In this document: in pieces, positions 49,396 through 61,235 of the stretch
How positions within the stretch are numbered: the first letter of the stretch is position 1
Layout of the letters: the number at the start of each line of letters is the position of its first letter
Origin: Psettodes erumei
Lineage: Eukaryota; Chordata; Actinopteri; Pleuronectiformes; Psettodidae
Length of the DNA: 64,000 bases
Direction of reading: 5' to 3'
Assembly: GCA_016785225.1 (NCBI GenBank)
Contig: JAFBJZ010000003.1
Coordinates: forward strand, 62,001-126,000
Translations under genes and position numbers: made by a program
Notes under the pieces: generated by a model
Databases searched by the model: none
What the model saw: only the letters and a program-made list of their open reading frames with translations
What the model was told of the DNA's origin: nothing

Positions 49396-51802
49396 AGGTA
49401 TCTGTCAGCTCTCTGTATCCCGGCTATTTGTTGGGATGAAAGCGTCCTTTCAAAGTCTGATGATCATCAGCTACGATAAACTGACGAGATCCAAGCTGAG
49501 AACAATTTCTCAATTATCAATAATCCAACTTTTTCTCTATGATACTAAATCTTCAACTCATTTTCCAATACTCAAAATCTATACACCAGATTAGAAGTTA
49601 ATATGAGGCCTGATCATACTGTGACAAAACTGAGCTGGCAACTGATGGATTATGTCTGGCCAGTGTCTTACGAGCACAACTTTGAGACAACTGTTACCGC
49701 ACAATGTGACGACATGATGATTCATCCAACCACACATCTCAGGCTGGTGACAAATTTGGTGCCATTGAAGCTGATTTCCATCATGTTTTGATGAGATATC
49801 TCAGTGAATAATGTAAGTGAGGGAAAAATTATTCCAGCAGACTGGATTTAAAAAATGTGAGTCACTCAACCATTTTTCTCACCTCTGTCTTTTCAGATTG
49901 TTCTCCACCACTCTGTTTATATACAACAACTCCCCACTCATTTCTCATGCACTAGTTATTAGCCTCCTGTTTTCTAAACCACCTCCTCTCATTAAACTCT
50001 GAAAATCAGTAAGAATAGATTATCCTTAAATGTGTTTGCAGTAAATTGTACATGAATCATTGTGACACAGCTGCAGCAGTCACAATCATTTTGCTTAAAA
50101 AGACGTTGTTTACCATAATGTTTATTATGTGCGTGTACCTGATCTGTTGTTGAGACATGGAGCTGTAGTGCAGGTTCAGTCTGGTGATGTGGCCGTCCGT
50201 CAGCTCCTGAATAGAAGCTTTTTCTCCAGAGGTCTGCTGCAGCTCCGGGTCGGCCGCCTGGACCAGCTCCCGGTCCTCAGATGGGAGCCACAGCACCTGC
50301 ACGCACACAGACACAAACACAAACACACATACACACATTAAAGAATATACACACATCCAGAAATGCAAAGTATGTTCTCACCACACCAACAGTCAGTGAA
50401 TAAAAGAAGGAAAAGAGCTGTGAGCTCCACTATGGTGAACACCGATCCGAGAAATAGGTTTGTGGAGCAAAGTTAGCAATTACCATCCACACTGTACGAG
50501 GGATAAACCCAGAAACACATCATATGAGAGAAGTCTGTGCCACCTTATGTCAAACTGAGAACTTCTAGTTACCTGTGACGAGTTGATGTGGGCCTGCACC
50601 ACCTGCAGGGTGGTGTTGATGTACGACTCCCTGTAGGGATGTCCGTACGGCGGCCGGCGCAGGTCGAACAGCACCAGGCTGCCGCTACGGGCCGCTACCT
50701 CCAGAAACTGGGCCAGCGATGGAACAGACTGGTTCTTTGCCAGCGAGTGGTCCACCTCAGACAGGGATGACACGGTACCAAATGGATCCCTCTGTGAGAG
50801 AGAGCGATATTAAAAAGGAAGAGCGTGTAGTCACTGTGGACGAGTAAAATTTCCAGTACAAATCAGTGACATATTAAAAAATGTAAGTGCAGGTGTTTCT
50901 CTATTTTCAGTTGATTATCATCATAACAGCCTCATCCATGTTATTTACATTTAGACATTGTGACATAAATCTGGACTTCAATTTTGTCGATTTTCCTATT
51001 TCTACATGAAGTGAAGAATCTCTTTCTTCTCTCAAGGTTCAGTAAATCATTCATCTTGCTTTTGTAAATTAAATTAACAAATTCAGAATTTAATCAAACA
51101 TGAGATAACTTCAGCTAAAGGTAAGATATATATATTTTGTGTTGAGAGAAAAAAAAACATGTGAAACACGTGTCCAACACTAAAAATAAATGTAAATACA
51201 AGAGTGGGAGTGTTTTTACGTCAGTATTATCTCAGACTGAAAAACAAATCATCAAACCAGTTTTCAGGTCTAGTCTATATCAGTCGTTCCTTCCTCCAGT
51301 GGGAATTTCACACCTCAGTGAGTCAGGCTTATCTTCACACAAGTAATAAATTGCGTTTGTGTGGGTTTTTGTTAGACTCACCGACAAGAACCAGTCGCCA
51401 GCATTGAGCTGCTGCAGCTCGGCCCAGGTGAACATGGAGGCGTCGAAATGTGTTCGATTCGGGAAAACGTCAGCGACGTTGGTGGTTCTCCTCAGGGTGG
51501 AGTCGTGCATCAGGAAGGGAACGCCATCATAACTACAAGTACAGATGAGATATTAACAGGGTGACAAAGTGAGGGAGCAAGTAAAGGAAAGTGAAGTGGA
51601 TAAACATGAGAAAACGAAGGGAGGCGAAGAGAGGGTTTGATGCATCCAAAGCACTTTAGTGTGGCTGCGATATAACATCTATCTTATTAAAGAACACACA
51701 CATTACTAAGATAGACGTGTGCACAACAACACATCCATCAGTGAACAAACAACTGCGGCAGGCCTGTTGTCTCACTTAATCACAAGAGTGCTATCAGCTT
51801 AT

Positions 51803-51842
<40 letters not shown>

Positions 51843-54800
51843 CCCGGGGTCAGCAGTGGCATGGGATTAAGCGAACCTGCTAACACTGATTCATGCCATG
51901 CTGCTAATCCCCCTGTTGTGAGTGGGCTCACCCAGCAGGCGCAGGGTTATGAGCGGGCTAGCGGCTAACTGCATTAGCACAGCAGTAATCACCTTAGCGC
52001 AGAGAGCAGCACGCTAGCATCTGACGTGTGTAATTAGCACGGAGGCCCAGACAGAGTCAACTCACTGTTGACCCTCAGCTCCTCTGATCATTTGAGCAGC
52101 ATGAAAACATGTCGAGAACTCTTGGGTCATTACAACATTACAAAGCTGCTAATGAGTTTAACGTTTCACTTTAAGATAACTGGGGTCACCTTGAAACCAT
52201 TGTGAATGTTGACAAGGGCCACCCCAGGTTCAGAAACAGTGTTTTAAATTCCTGTGGTCTTGAGTTTGGCTGTACATGTGAACCCTCACCCTGCTGTCAC
52301 CCGTTTGGCTTTTAAGATGCATCGAGCTCAGTGGGATGGAGGAAATATGTTTTAATGACCCTTAAAAGAACAAGGTGATATCAAAAGTTACTTCTCAAAC
52401 TATTTAAAGCAAATGAACAAGTGATATTTTCAGTTTCAGGCCACGTGGCATTTTGTTGCACATGGTTGTGGACAAACCCCTTTGTTCTGTGCTATAATCC
52501 ATGCACACAACAGAAATAAACATCCACGTCTTTCAGGCCTGTGTGATCAGGAATTTTAAAAAGGGACCCTGCGGAGTGTTTCTCACAAAAACAAAATAAA
52601 ACGGGGAGCTGCTCAGAGAAAACATTTTGTTTCACACATGTTTCTGCTTCTGGTCAAAAAGGTGTTTTAGCATTTGCTTGGTTTTATTAGGAGCCCACAG
52701 GGCATAAGAAATGATCTGGAAACCAAAGGAAACAGTTGTACAGGATACGATTAGCAAGTTATATGAGAAGAATACATGGTCCTACACACACACACACACA
52801 CACACACAGGTGGCCTGATACCTGATGGTGACGTCCGTCTCCAGTCCATCTCCTCCAGCTTCCACTGCCTTCTCAAACGATATCACGGTGTTCTCTGGAG
52901 CAAGCTACAAACACACACGTTCCCAGACTGATGAATAAAAATGCAAAAACAAACACAACATACATCTCCAGATCTGTTCAATATTATCAGAACCAGCAGG
53001 AGAGATGGCAGTAAAACGCTTTCTATGCAGAATTAAGGCCGGTCCAGCTGTCACGGTTCAGTTCGGTCTTACCATCGGCGCCCCTCTGTGGCCGACGAGT
53101 TTTGGGGCGGGTCCCAGCTTTCCTGCTTCTTTAATGCAGGGCGAGTACATTCCCAGAGGGACCAGGTAGAGAGAGAACAGCACGGACAGGTAAAGACCCA
53201 GGATGGCCACCTGACGCACTGAAGAACAAACAGTACAAAAGATACTGGTATTACAGTACACTAAATTAATATATATATAGCATAAAGGAAGCCCCTTTAA
53301 GTACTCCCATCTCACTTCTGAACAGCCACTAATACATGAACTCAAATGACAAAACTAACTCATCAAATCTTTCCTTTCACATCTAGGTTTGGGCGAGTGT
53401 TCATCTCAGTACAGTAGAAAAAGGGGAGAGGAGCTGAGTTACATCCTATGCTTTGGACAACTCACTCTCTCCTGCCAGGAGAGACCCCCAACATGACTCA
53501 GCATCATTCTACCCGCTGAATCACCATGGCAACCAGGGACTGTACCCATGGAGACCAAAGAAAGAGGAGAGATGTAGGGAGGCACAGAGGTCAAAGCGGT
53601 TGAGTGCAGAAGAAAAGGCAAGCCAGAGAAAATGGACCGGAAGACGAGTAAAACCGAAAGGGGCAGAGCGGGTTAGAAAAGAGGTCACGATGATGAAGAG
53701 CGAAAGGAGAAAAAGAACTGAGTGCATGAAAGAAGACAGAAAAGAAGCCGCAGAGAGACGACGAGAAGAGAGCAAAATCGAACGGGAACGTAAGGCATTG
53801 ATTTTCTGCTAAGAGGAAGTGGAGGGGGGAAAACCAAGGGTGGCGGGGAAGTCTGCAGCTGCATAATCCCTGCCAGACGGGTGCGTCACTGCTGCCGGGG
53901 GTATATTTGATTTTAGAAAAGGCAGTTGTCCAGGCGGGTGGAGCAGCTCAGTGCTGTCTGCCAGAAATTTGTGCATTTCCCTCTGTGACTGCTGTAGGTA
54001 AAGGAGAGCACTCTCCTCCATAACATACCCTAACATCAAGTATTCTGATGTAGAATGGATCCTGCAGGTCAAAATGTCAGGATTAAAAGAGTTAATCACA
54101 CCTACCACAGGTTTGGTATAATAACGCTAAACTGGAAACAGGAAACTTTTTACATTCTTCTCTTTTGTTTCCATGATGATTTACAAACTGCTCTTTTTCC
54201 ATGTTAGCTCCGAATCGGTCACAGATCATGGTCAGCGTGCTCACGTTTTTTGTTCATGCGGAAGAAGTGTAATGCTACTGGCCACGCGAGGATCGCCATG
54301 AGTGAGACTGCAGCCACATGGAGGAAGGGCGCCGTCACCTGAAGACAAAAAGAGGAAGCGAACGACACAGGCAGAAAGAAAAGAAGAAGAAAGAGTCAGC
54401 AAAGTCTCAAATGTTCCATTCAAACACAAAAAACACCAATTACACTTTGTATGAAAAACACTGTATAACAGACTTCCTGTCTCTCTTGTGATTGGCTGAT
54501 GCGTCAGGGTTGACGGACCTGCAGAGAGAGGAGAAGCGTCTTCCATTCTTTGCTCCAGAGGTCAGACAGGACGGCGGTGGCTGCGACGGAGAACGCCAGC
54601 GTCACCACGATGCCCGTCTGAGGAAATCAGAAGAGCATGAGAAAACGCAACTTATAACAATTTAAATAAATACCGTCAGCCACTGTTTGTGTTCATTCCT
54701 TCTGTATGTGTGTGTTTACCTTGTGGCTCCAGTGAAGGTAAAGCCTTTGACCCTCAGAAAGCAGACACACCGCCAGCACCTGAACAATGATTAGACATTC

Positions 54801-56306
54801 ATTACAAATCCTGGCATGGAGCTGCTTCGACTTAAACCTCCACTACAAGGAAATGTCTCCCTTTGAAACTTTATTGATTAACTAACAAAGCAGCATCAGT
54901 TCCAACCTGTCCAGAACTGAACATCATTAAAGAACAATTTCTCTTTTGATAAAACTCAGGGTTATCTTGTCACTGCTGACAATACTGTCAAAGTTGTTAT
55001 ATGCCAACTCTAAGTAGAGACTAAACTCTGTTGATGCAGATTGCTCCTCCTCTTATGTAATACATCTTACATAATATTTGTCACCGAGCACAAAACCCCC
55101 CAAATGTCAGACAGAGGGCTGGGAGGGACGCTGGGCTAAAGTGCACTTGTGCTTAATGAAGCACACTGTATGAAGCACTCTGGTTTAGTGAGAAAAAATA
55201 AAGTGACAAAGTCCTACCACTTGTAATCTCTGGTTATAACAGAAGCAGTAAGCGTCTTACTCAATAACACTAAAACGGCAAGGCGTTTTCAGCCCACACA
55301 AAGTTTTCTCAGCACATCCACGGGTGTGAACTGACCTTTGATCTAAAAATGACGCCGCCTACCTGTGTAACTCAGCTGCAAAGCGTGCAAAATCATGAGA
55401 TGTGTGTTCTGCTGGCCCTGATGGTCTCCATGTTCGTATCTGTGCTAATGCCTAAACCAGACAGGCCCACATCTGATCGGCGTGCATACCAACAGTAGGG
55501 CGATGTACGTGAACAGAGCAGCAGCGACAACCAGCAGGACCAGCGACCAGGGAAACCAGAAACCAAGAGTCCCAAAGTTAAACCTGAAGACGTAGATGAA
55601 AAACAGTCACAAACTGTGGACATCACGTTGTGAATCACGTCTGAATGATCCCGATCCCGTTCACTCGCTCCTTATTTTATAAAAGATCACAGGCTGCTGC
55701 CTAAGCCAGCCCCACAAACGACAGTGAACACACAACGTGCTGTGTGTGCGTGACCCACCAGTCAAAGTCGTTGTAGTCGTTCTGAGCTTCACTCCAGAAA
55801 TAGAGGAACACAAAACTCAGGAAGAAGGTGAGGATCAGGAGGCCAAAAGTGCCGCACTCCACCTGTGACACACAAGTCAGCTTTTGTAAGTCATTAAACC
55901 CACTTACCTGCATGATTATCTACTAAACCTATGAAGTGTGCCTTCATAAAATACATATAAAAAGATGAAGCTCAATGAGCCTGCAGTCATAATGTCGACA
56001 TATTAAACAGCTTTCGGGGCCAAGGGTAAAAGATTTACAGTCATTTCCTGTGTTAACAGATTTTACAGTCATAATGAGAGGCAACACCACAACTTGCTGA
56101 TGCCACACAGTCTGGCAGCTTCAGTGGAAATCTGTCATATGGAAGCAGTATGTCATGATACCAGCTGACACGCTACGTGTGCGCTGATATTTTCAGGGAA
56201 AAGCAGGAAGTGGTAGAGTCAGCGGGCCGGACAGAGGAAAACTGGCTGGGGAATCAATACACTGCACAATCAGCAAACTACCCAAGCCTAACACACTGCT
56301 CATAGA

Positions 56307-56340
<34 letters not shown>

Positions 56341-56662
56341 CTTGCTGCAGCAGCACTCTCCTGGTTGTGCCCGGGCTCTTTGGTATCGTCTCCATTGGCA
56401 ACCATAGAGGCCGGCCAGGCAGGAGACAAACGGCTGGTGTTCATACCTGGTACGGCAAATTAGGAATGGACCAATCAGTGAGCGAGCATTTATCTGAACA
56501 AACTGAAACCTGTGCACCTCAAACATTACCGAAAACACAGGTACGTAAGATGCCGAGCCGCACGCGCGTTGCTCCGTACCTTTGCAGCAGCTGCCGCCGC
56601 ACCACCTTTAGCTTCCCCAGCTTCAGTCCGGTCACGGGCGTACACTCACCCACAGCCCGGCA
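46552..56662 (-). CDS. gdpd4: glycerophosphodiester phosphodiesterase domain protein, gdpd4-like
   Basis: Multi-pass GDE-family enzyme. Minus-strand exons in order: 56580 to about 56662 (5' edge unresolved), 56341-56446, 55759-55862, 55490-55583, 54720-54779, 54519-54617, 54245-54338, 53073-53218, 52822-52904, 51382-51532, 50573-50791, 50139-50296, 49159-49306, 48503-48585, 47578-47657, 46552-46658 (stop TGA at 46554-46552). All phases close: 576 residues plus a short N-terminus, against about 600 for GDPD4/GDPD5. SCLAGLYGCQWRRYQ matches the N-terminal signature of GDPD5 (GDE2). Six hydrophobic segments precede the catalytic domain, which shows VGHRGAPMLAPENT, GLETDVTI and GVPFLMHDSTLRRTTNV, so the H, E, D, H metal/active-site residues are present. 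A last membrane segment (LMWILTDAVSALLIIAIFIF) and a Ser/Pro-rich tail follow. I choose gdpd4 because it neighbours MYO7A in human; gdpd5 is possible by sequence. Confidence 0.85.
47668..47876. repeat. paired (CA)n and (GT)n microsatellites
   Basis: An interrupted CA run at 47668-47752 and a GT run at 47834-47876 are about 80 bases apart. Because one is CA and the other GT on the same strand, the transcript could fold them into a long imperfect hairpin. They lie just upstream (minus strand) of gdpd4-like exon 47578-47657. Confidence 0.9.
50573..53218 (-). CDS. gdpd4: gdpd4-like catalytic-domain exons
   Basis: Exons 53073-53218, 52822-52904, 51382-51532 and 50573-50791 carry the core GP-PDE residues: HRGAP with general acid/base His, PENT and ETD acidic residues for the metal, HD in FLMHDSTLRRTTN, then the variable insert TWAELQQLNAGDWFLS. 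The domain normally faces the outside of the cell, where GDE2-type enzymes cleave glycerophospho-linked substrates or GPI anchors. The substrate of GDPD4 is poorly known, so function here is by family only. Confidence 0.85.
56580..56662 (-). CDS. gdpd4: gdpd4-like N-terminal exon, start codon unclear
   Basis: The donor is CAAAG|GTACGG (left edge 56580). The frame that continues into RYEHQPFVSC reads LKLGKLKVVRRQLLQR. Human GDPD5 begins MVRHQPLQYYEPQ, so VVRRQLLQRYEHQ aligns residue for residue, but the codon at the expected Met is GTG. The frame stays open upstream to a TGA at 56665-56663 without any ATG. The true start may lie in an upstream exon, or use a non-AUG codon. Confidence 0.55.
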
Positions 56663-57248
56663 TCACAGGGACAGAGAGAGAGTGAGGGAGAGGGGGGGAA
56701 AGAGAGGGGAAGTAATGGATGGAAGGGACAGGACAGAGAGGGTGGAAGGGGGAAAAAAAGGGAGGACTCTGGGCTACGGCACCGGACCTTCACCTAGACG
56801 GAGAGGAGAAAGTCAGAATCAATTTAAACATATCTATAGAAAAACTAGACTCAGCAGGACTGTGTGTGTGTGTGTCTGTGTGTGTGCGTCTGTGTGTGTG
56901 CATGTGTGTAGTTCTGGTTTTATCCCCGTGGCCTGCTTAAACTAACCCAGAAGATCTCTCACAGACACACACGTGATGCACATGCATTTCTGACGTACCT
57001 GCGTATGCACAAGTTGTGCGATTACACACACGTGTCTGCGCCGATGATTTATGACTTTCATGCATTTTTACACCCCCACCCACCGGACCCGCCTGTCCTA
57101 TGTGCTCTCTCTTTTTTATGACAACTAGCTTTCCTTATCTGGAAAGTCAATCAACAGAGAAAAAAACAATAATGATAACTGCTATGACATGAACATGAAC
57201 ACCACAGACATCAATGGGTACAATTAACCAGTGATGCAGGCCAGTCAG

Positions 57249-57283
<35 letters not shown>

Positions 57284-59594
57284 GCCAATGGGTCAGAAAG
57301 CTAAACGTAACACTGTGTCACGCAGCTGTCACCGGACACCTTTCTAAAATGTTCTCATTCTCCCGCCTCACAGAGCAGATCCTGGTTCCTGCAGTTCTAC
57401 TGGTTCTGATCCGGGTGTGTTACAGACCCAGATAGGTGGCCCAAATCTACTTAATGTAGGTCCAGCAGCTACTTTTAACAGTGTGCCCGAGTTCAGAAGA
57501 AAGAAATAAGGTCAGCTTTAGCAGCTTAATACACAGGCTCCATTATAAACTGGTGTGGTCAGGAGCTGCTGGATGTTTGGTTTCCGTACAGAGGAGCCGA
57601 TTACCGGTGGAAGTGTTTTGCAACTCATCACCAGTGTGCGTCTGTGTGAGGCTGGTGTTTGGGGATGACAGATGGCAAGTGTTGTGATGATCCCAAACAT
57701 ACTGTCTGTGCTGCTCCAGTGACATCAGGACTGAATAATAGATGGTGCTGTGCAGCTGTTTGCTGATTGTCTTTTCAATAAGCAACAACCTGATGACCGG
57801 GGTTTATAACAAACATCTGATGACGGATCAGTGGGGGACACAGGCTCTTCCCACACAAACAAACAAATACTGGGCTGGGGGCTCATTACTATTATATCAT
57901 CACACTATTAACTACTTTTCCCGACTCAGCAGACCCTACCCTCAGATCTGTTGGGATTGTTTGTCCATTTATTTGTTTCAATTCTGATCTAGTGTAAATC
58001 AAACGAACTGTATTCCATCCTAATCCAACCCGAGATATCCTTTACATTTAATCTTTGTGAAGTCTGGTTCCGTTTTGTCTCTGCCATGACACGACCAGGC
58101 CGATTCAGCCAGCCGAGTCATCGCACGGCTGCCATGGCAACGGTGACATCAGCTCTGTTGTTATCGCTGCTGCGAGCAGGACGGAGGGAGGCGGGGTTAA
58201 ACAAGAACGAGCCGGTTGGAGTAATAAAACGAGACGAGCGGGTGAAAACGCGACATTACCGCCGGGCGTCGTCTCAGATGTTGCGCGCTCAACGCAAAAC
58301 CGCATCTATTCTGCACGGCGACAGCTTCAGTGAATAATTCAGTTTGGAGTGAGCACACAGCGGAGCAAAGTAAAAAGAGAGACATAAAGTACAGGAAGGG
58401 AGAAATAAACCAAAACCTGCCAAGGCTGAACATTTCCCCGAGAACCCAGAGGACTGTCCACAACCTCAAGACTTTCAATTTACTGTGACAAACACGATCA
58501 ATCGGTTGTCAAAGTAACGGCCAATTAAAGTCGTCTTTTTCTTGTATTGTTAAAACACAACGCTTTGTCCATTTGAATGAGCTTTGGTTCATCCAGCAAC
58601 CTCCATCAACGTCCGTTTCATAAGTCCAATGTGTGATGACAGGACACAGAGAGCGACCTTGGATCTGAATCTTGATGTCAGTGTCGTTGTCACTGAGCAG
58701 GTGCTGGTGTCATGAAGTGTAGTGAGAAGGTCACTCAGACACTCGTCACCCTTCTCGCTGATGACGAAGGTCACGACGTGTTTTTACTGCATTTTGAATA
58801 TACGAGGAGACTTGCTGCTCGACTGCACAAAAGAGGGTTTCTGGATTAGCTGTGGTCCAGATGTGGTCACATGAAAAGTGCGGTGACACACTTTGAGGGC
58901 GCTCTGAACTCCTGAGGGGAAAATAAGGACATGTAGGTTTCTCAAAATTTAGGGCTAAGCGTCCATGAAGCTGGGACACAGACAAAGACAGCAGGAAGGA
59001 GAATACTGCCAGAAGAAAAGAAGGTGAACAAGATGCTGAAGATCTGAATACGATAACACACAACTTCCTGTCTTTTTTTAGCCACTGTAGCATCTGCGCC
59101 TTCATCACTTCTCCGTCCATCTGTCCGTTCTCCCCGCATCACTCTCTCCCTTCATCTCTCTCAACTAATTGTCTTAGCCTCAGTTTTTCCTCCATCCTGT
59201 CTCCTCTGCCCGGTCCATCTGTCAGTTCTCCTCTTTCCCCCTGAACAGCCTTTGGACGTCAGCCAGAGCTCGAGACATCAACCTCCATCGTTGGACAGAA
59301 CCTAATTCAGCCAGCTCTTTGCAGAGGGGGTCAGTCAGCTCAGGTCAGCTGTCCCCAAGCGTTGTGTCCATATATGTGTGTATTTATCAGGGACACGTTA
59401 ATCTATAATGACGCTGCAGAAACGTTCAGGAAAAATGTACATGGTATGAATTTAAATAAATATACCAGCCTGTGAACTGGTCAGCTACTCTGAAAGTACC
59501 GATTTGATGACCTACTTAGTGATGAATTCATTAATGAACATGAATAAATGAAACTCATTTGTTGCCGGTCTGTGGTGAAAGCTGCAGTGGATCT
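56663..59594. other. region upstream of the gdpd4-like gene
   Basis: No confident gene. It holds an (AATC)n tetranucleotide repeat at about 57249-57282 and purine-rich tracts near 56680-56760. It may contain the gdpd4-like 5' UTR and promoter, but no clear TATA or exon was recognised. Confidence 0.5.
57249..57282. repeat. (AATC)n tetranucleotide repeat
   Basis: Eight or so AATC units preceded by CAGTCAGT. Confidence 0.9.
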
Positions 59595-59683
59595 GAAGTG
59601 TCGGCAGCACTTGCAGTTGTGCGTCCGTGGGAGTGCACATTCGACTCCCACGGACGCACAACTGCAAGTGCTGCCGACACTTC
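59595..59683. repeat. perfect 40-bp inverted repeat with 9-nt loop
   Basis: The left arm 59595-59634 begins GAAGTGTCGGCAGCACTTGC. The right arm 59644-59683 is its exact reverse complement over all 40 bases. The loop is GCACATTCG (59635-59643). Transcribed, it would form an uninterrupted 40-bp hairpin. It matches no microRNA I know. It could be a young foldback element, a small-RNA hairpin or an assembly/sequencing palindrome. Confidence 0.95.
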
Positions 59684-59817
59684 TTCAATAAAAGGACAAA
59701 GCTCCTTTCAGACAGGTTGTGCCGTTAGTCCTCATTGTGATGGATTACCTAATCATATTTCAAGGTTCAGATACATGACTTTTTATGTAATGAAGTGAAC
59801 TGAAACAAACGGCTTCG

Positions 59818-60398
59818 TTACCTGCGCTCAGTTGAAGGCTGCTGGAGGGGCCCGGATCTCAGCTCCTGCACGGCGTGACATCCGATCCCCGTGAAAAGGG
59901 CAACAGTCATGAATACCTGTTGACAGACATTAACAAAGCACCATTCATCCAAACCGACCTTTTCTTAACGTTTCACAGTGACTGAGGGCCATAACCTGAC
60001 CCATTAGGCACTGACGAGACAGCAAGAAGTCACATGTCACCTTGAGCGTGTGATTTCTGGCCACAGTGGTATAATAACGCAGCAGAGCCACGGTCGTGAT
60101 CTGAGCTTTGAGGCAAACTGTCTCCAGGGGGGAGGAGACGCCTGAGCAAACGACACACAGGACACACGAGGCGAAGCCCCGGGTGACCGGAGCCACCAGC
60201 TGGAGCCCCTGCAGCACCAGAGGAGTCGGTGTTCGACAGCGAGTCACGCGCAGCGCCGCTCTGGTCCCGGGCTGGGACGTCCTTGGGCCCGTCGCATGCC
60301 GACAGGGAGACGGACAGAAGGAGGACCTGCTGTACGTGCCTCTCTCTCAGGAGGGATGTACGCACACACATCCAGGCACACCAGCCTATGTGTTTCAC
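59818..60398 (-). CDS. candidate small three-exon gene of unknown identity
   Basis: On the minus strand, exons 60398-60218, 60141-60041 and 59916-59818 join with matching phases (1, then 0). They use GT-AG sites, including the good acceptor TCGTTTGCTCAG and a 76-bp first intron, and close at TAA 59820-59818. The product would be about 126 residues from MKHIGWCAWM. It has a hydrophobic stretch VLLLSVSLSAC, a Ser/Asp-rich linker, LKAQITTVALLRYY, and a second hydrophobic stretch VFMTVALFTGIGC, ending QPSTERR. The 5' end could instead begin at an acceptor such as GTACAGCAG at about 60329. I do not recognise the family. It lies upstream of, and on the same strand as, the gdpd4-like gene. Chance remains possible. 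Confidence 0.3.
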
Positions 60399-61188
60399 AA
60401 GTAAATGAATGCAACTTCTCTGGTTTCAATCGGAGCTTCACTTCCGGTGACTACAGTCTGGAGATCACTGTGGGATCTATTCATACCATCATGGCTCTAT
60501 TGCTGAACACAAGAAAATAGTCTGTGAGCAAGGTCATCTCAGTGCTGTCCACAGAATGATAACAATCACTGGTCGATCACAGTTTGGCGTTTTATTTGCA
60601 GGGTGCCGCACACGCCTTGATGTTCTGCTACTGACCCAGGAAAATAAGAAGAGGGCGCTTTTCACAGCTGCTCCATTTCCACAGCCTCGTTCTACTTTCC
60701 CAGAAGGAAGGATTGTTGGGAGAGTTCTCCTCTGCTCACACCAAGGACTTGATGATATTTAGGTCAAACACAACAGACAAATGCATCACGGAGGCCTCCT
60801 GCACTCACATCATCTACAGTACGATGGCCAGCAGTTCTCTAAAGCAGGATCAGTATGAGGGAACACACGCTCACAACACGACACGTTGTACTGTCTGTGT
60901 CTTTAAATTTCACTCGACCTTCAAAGAACAGGAAACCTGCACAGGACGAAGAATAGAGCGTCTTCTCTGCAGGTATGCCGCGGCTCTGGCCAGGCGTGAT
61001 GAGGACGGCGGAGCAGTCGAATGTGCTGCTCTGCACGTGCAGCTCCGTGCACCATCACTGCAGCATCCGTGCAGAAAGCACACACCGACCTGCAAGCTCC
61101 TCGGCCGGTGCCAGTAAGGAGACTTAAATCGTTCGTTGGGGTTAAACGGGGCACCTGGGTCTGAGACTTCTGGTTTATTACCTAATGA

Positions 61189-61235
<47 letters not shown>

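Noticed and set aside
53453..53812. 119-codon Arg/Lys/Glu-rich + strand ORF
   Set aside because: Purine-rich intronic sequence of the gdpd4-like gene, low complexity, no conserved motif recognised.
56313..56945. 210-codon + strand ORF
   Set aside because: Begins inside a GT microsatellite and runs antisense to two gdpd4-like exons; a shadow frame.
58746..59142. Overlapping minus-strand ORFs with Ser/Leu-rich stretches
   Set aside because: Two frames open over the same stretch and no family similarity; looks like chance. Considered as a last exon for the 59.8-60.4 kb candidate, but that frame already ends at TAA 59820-59818.
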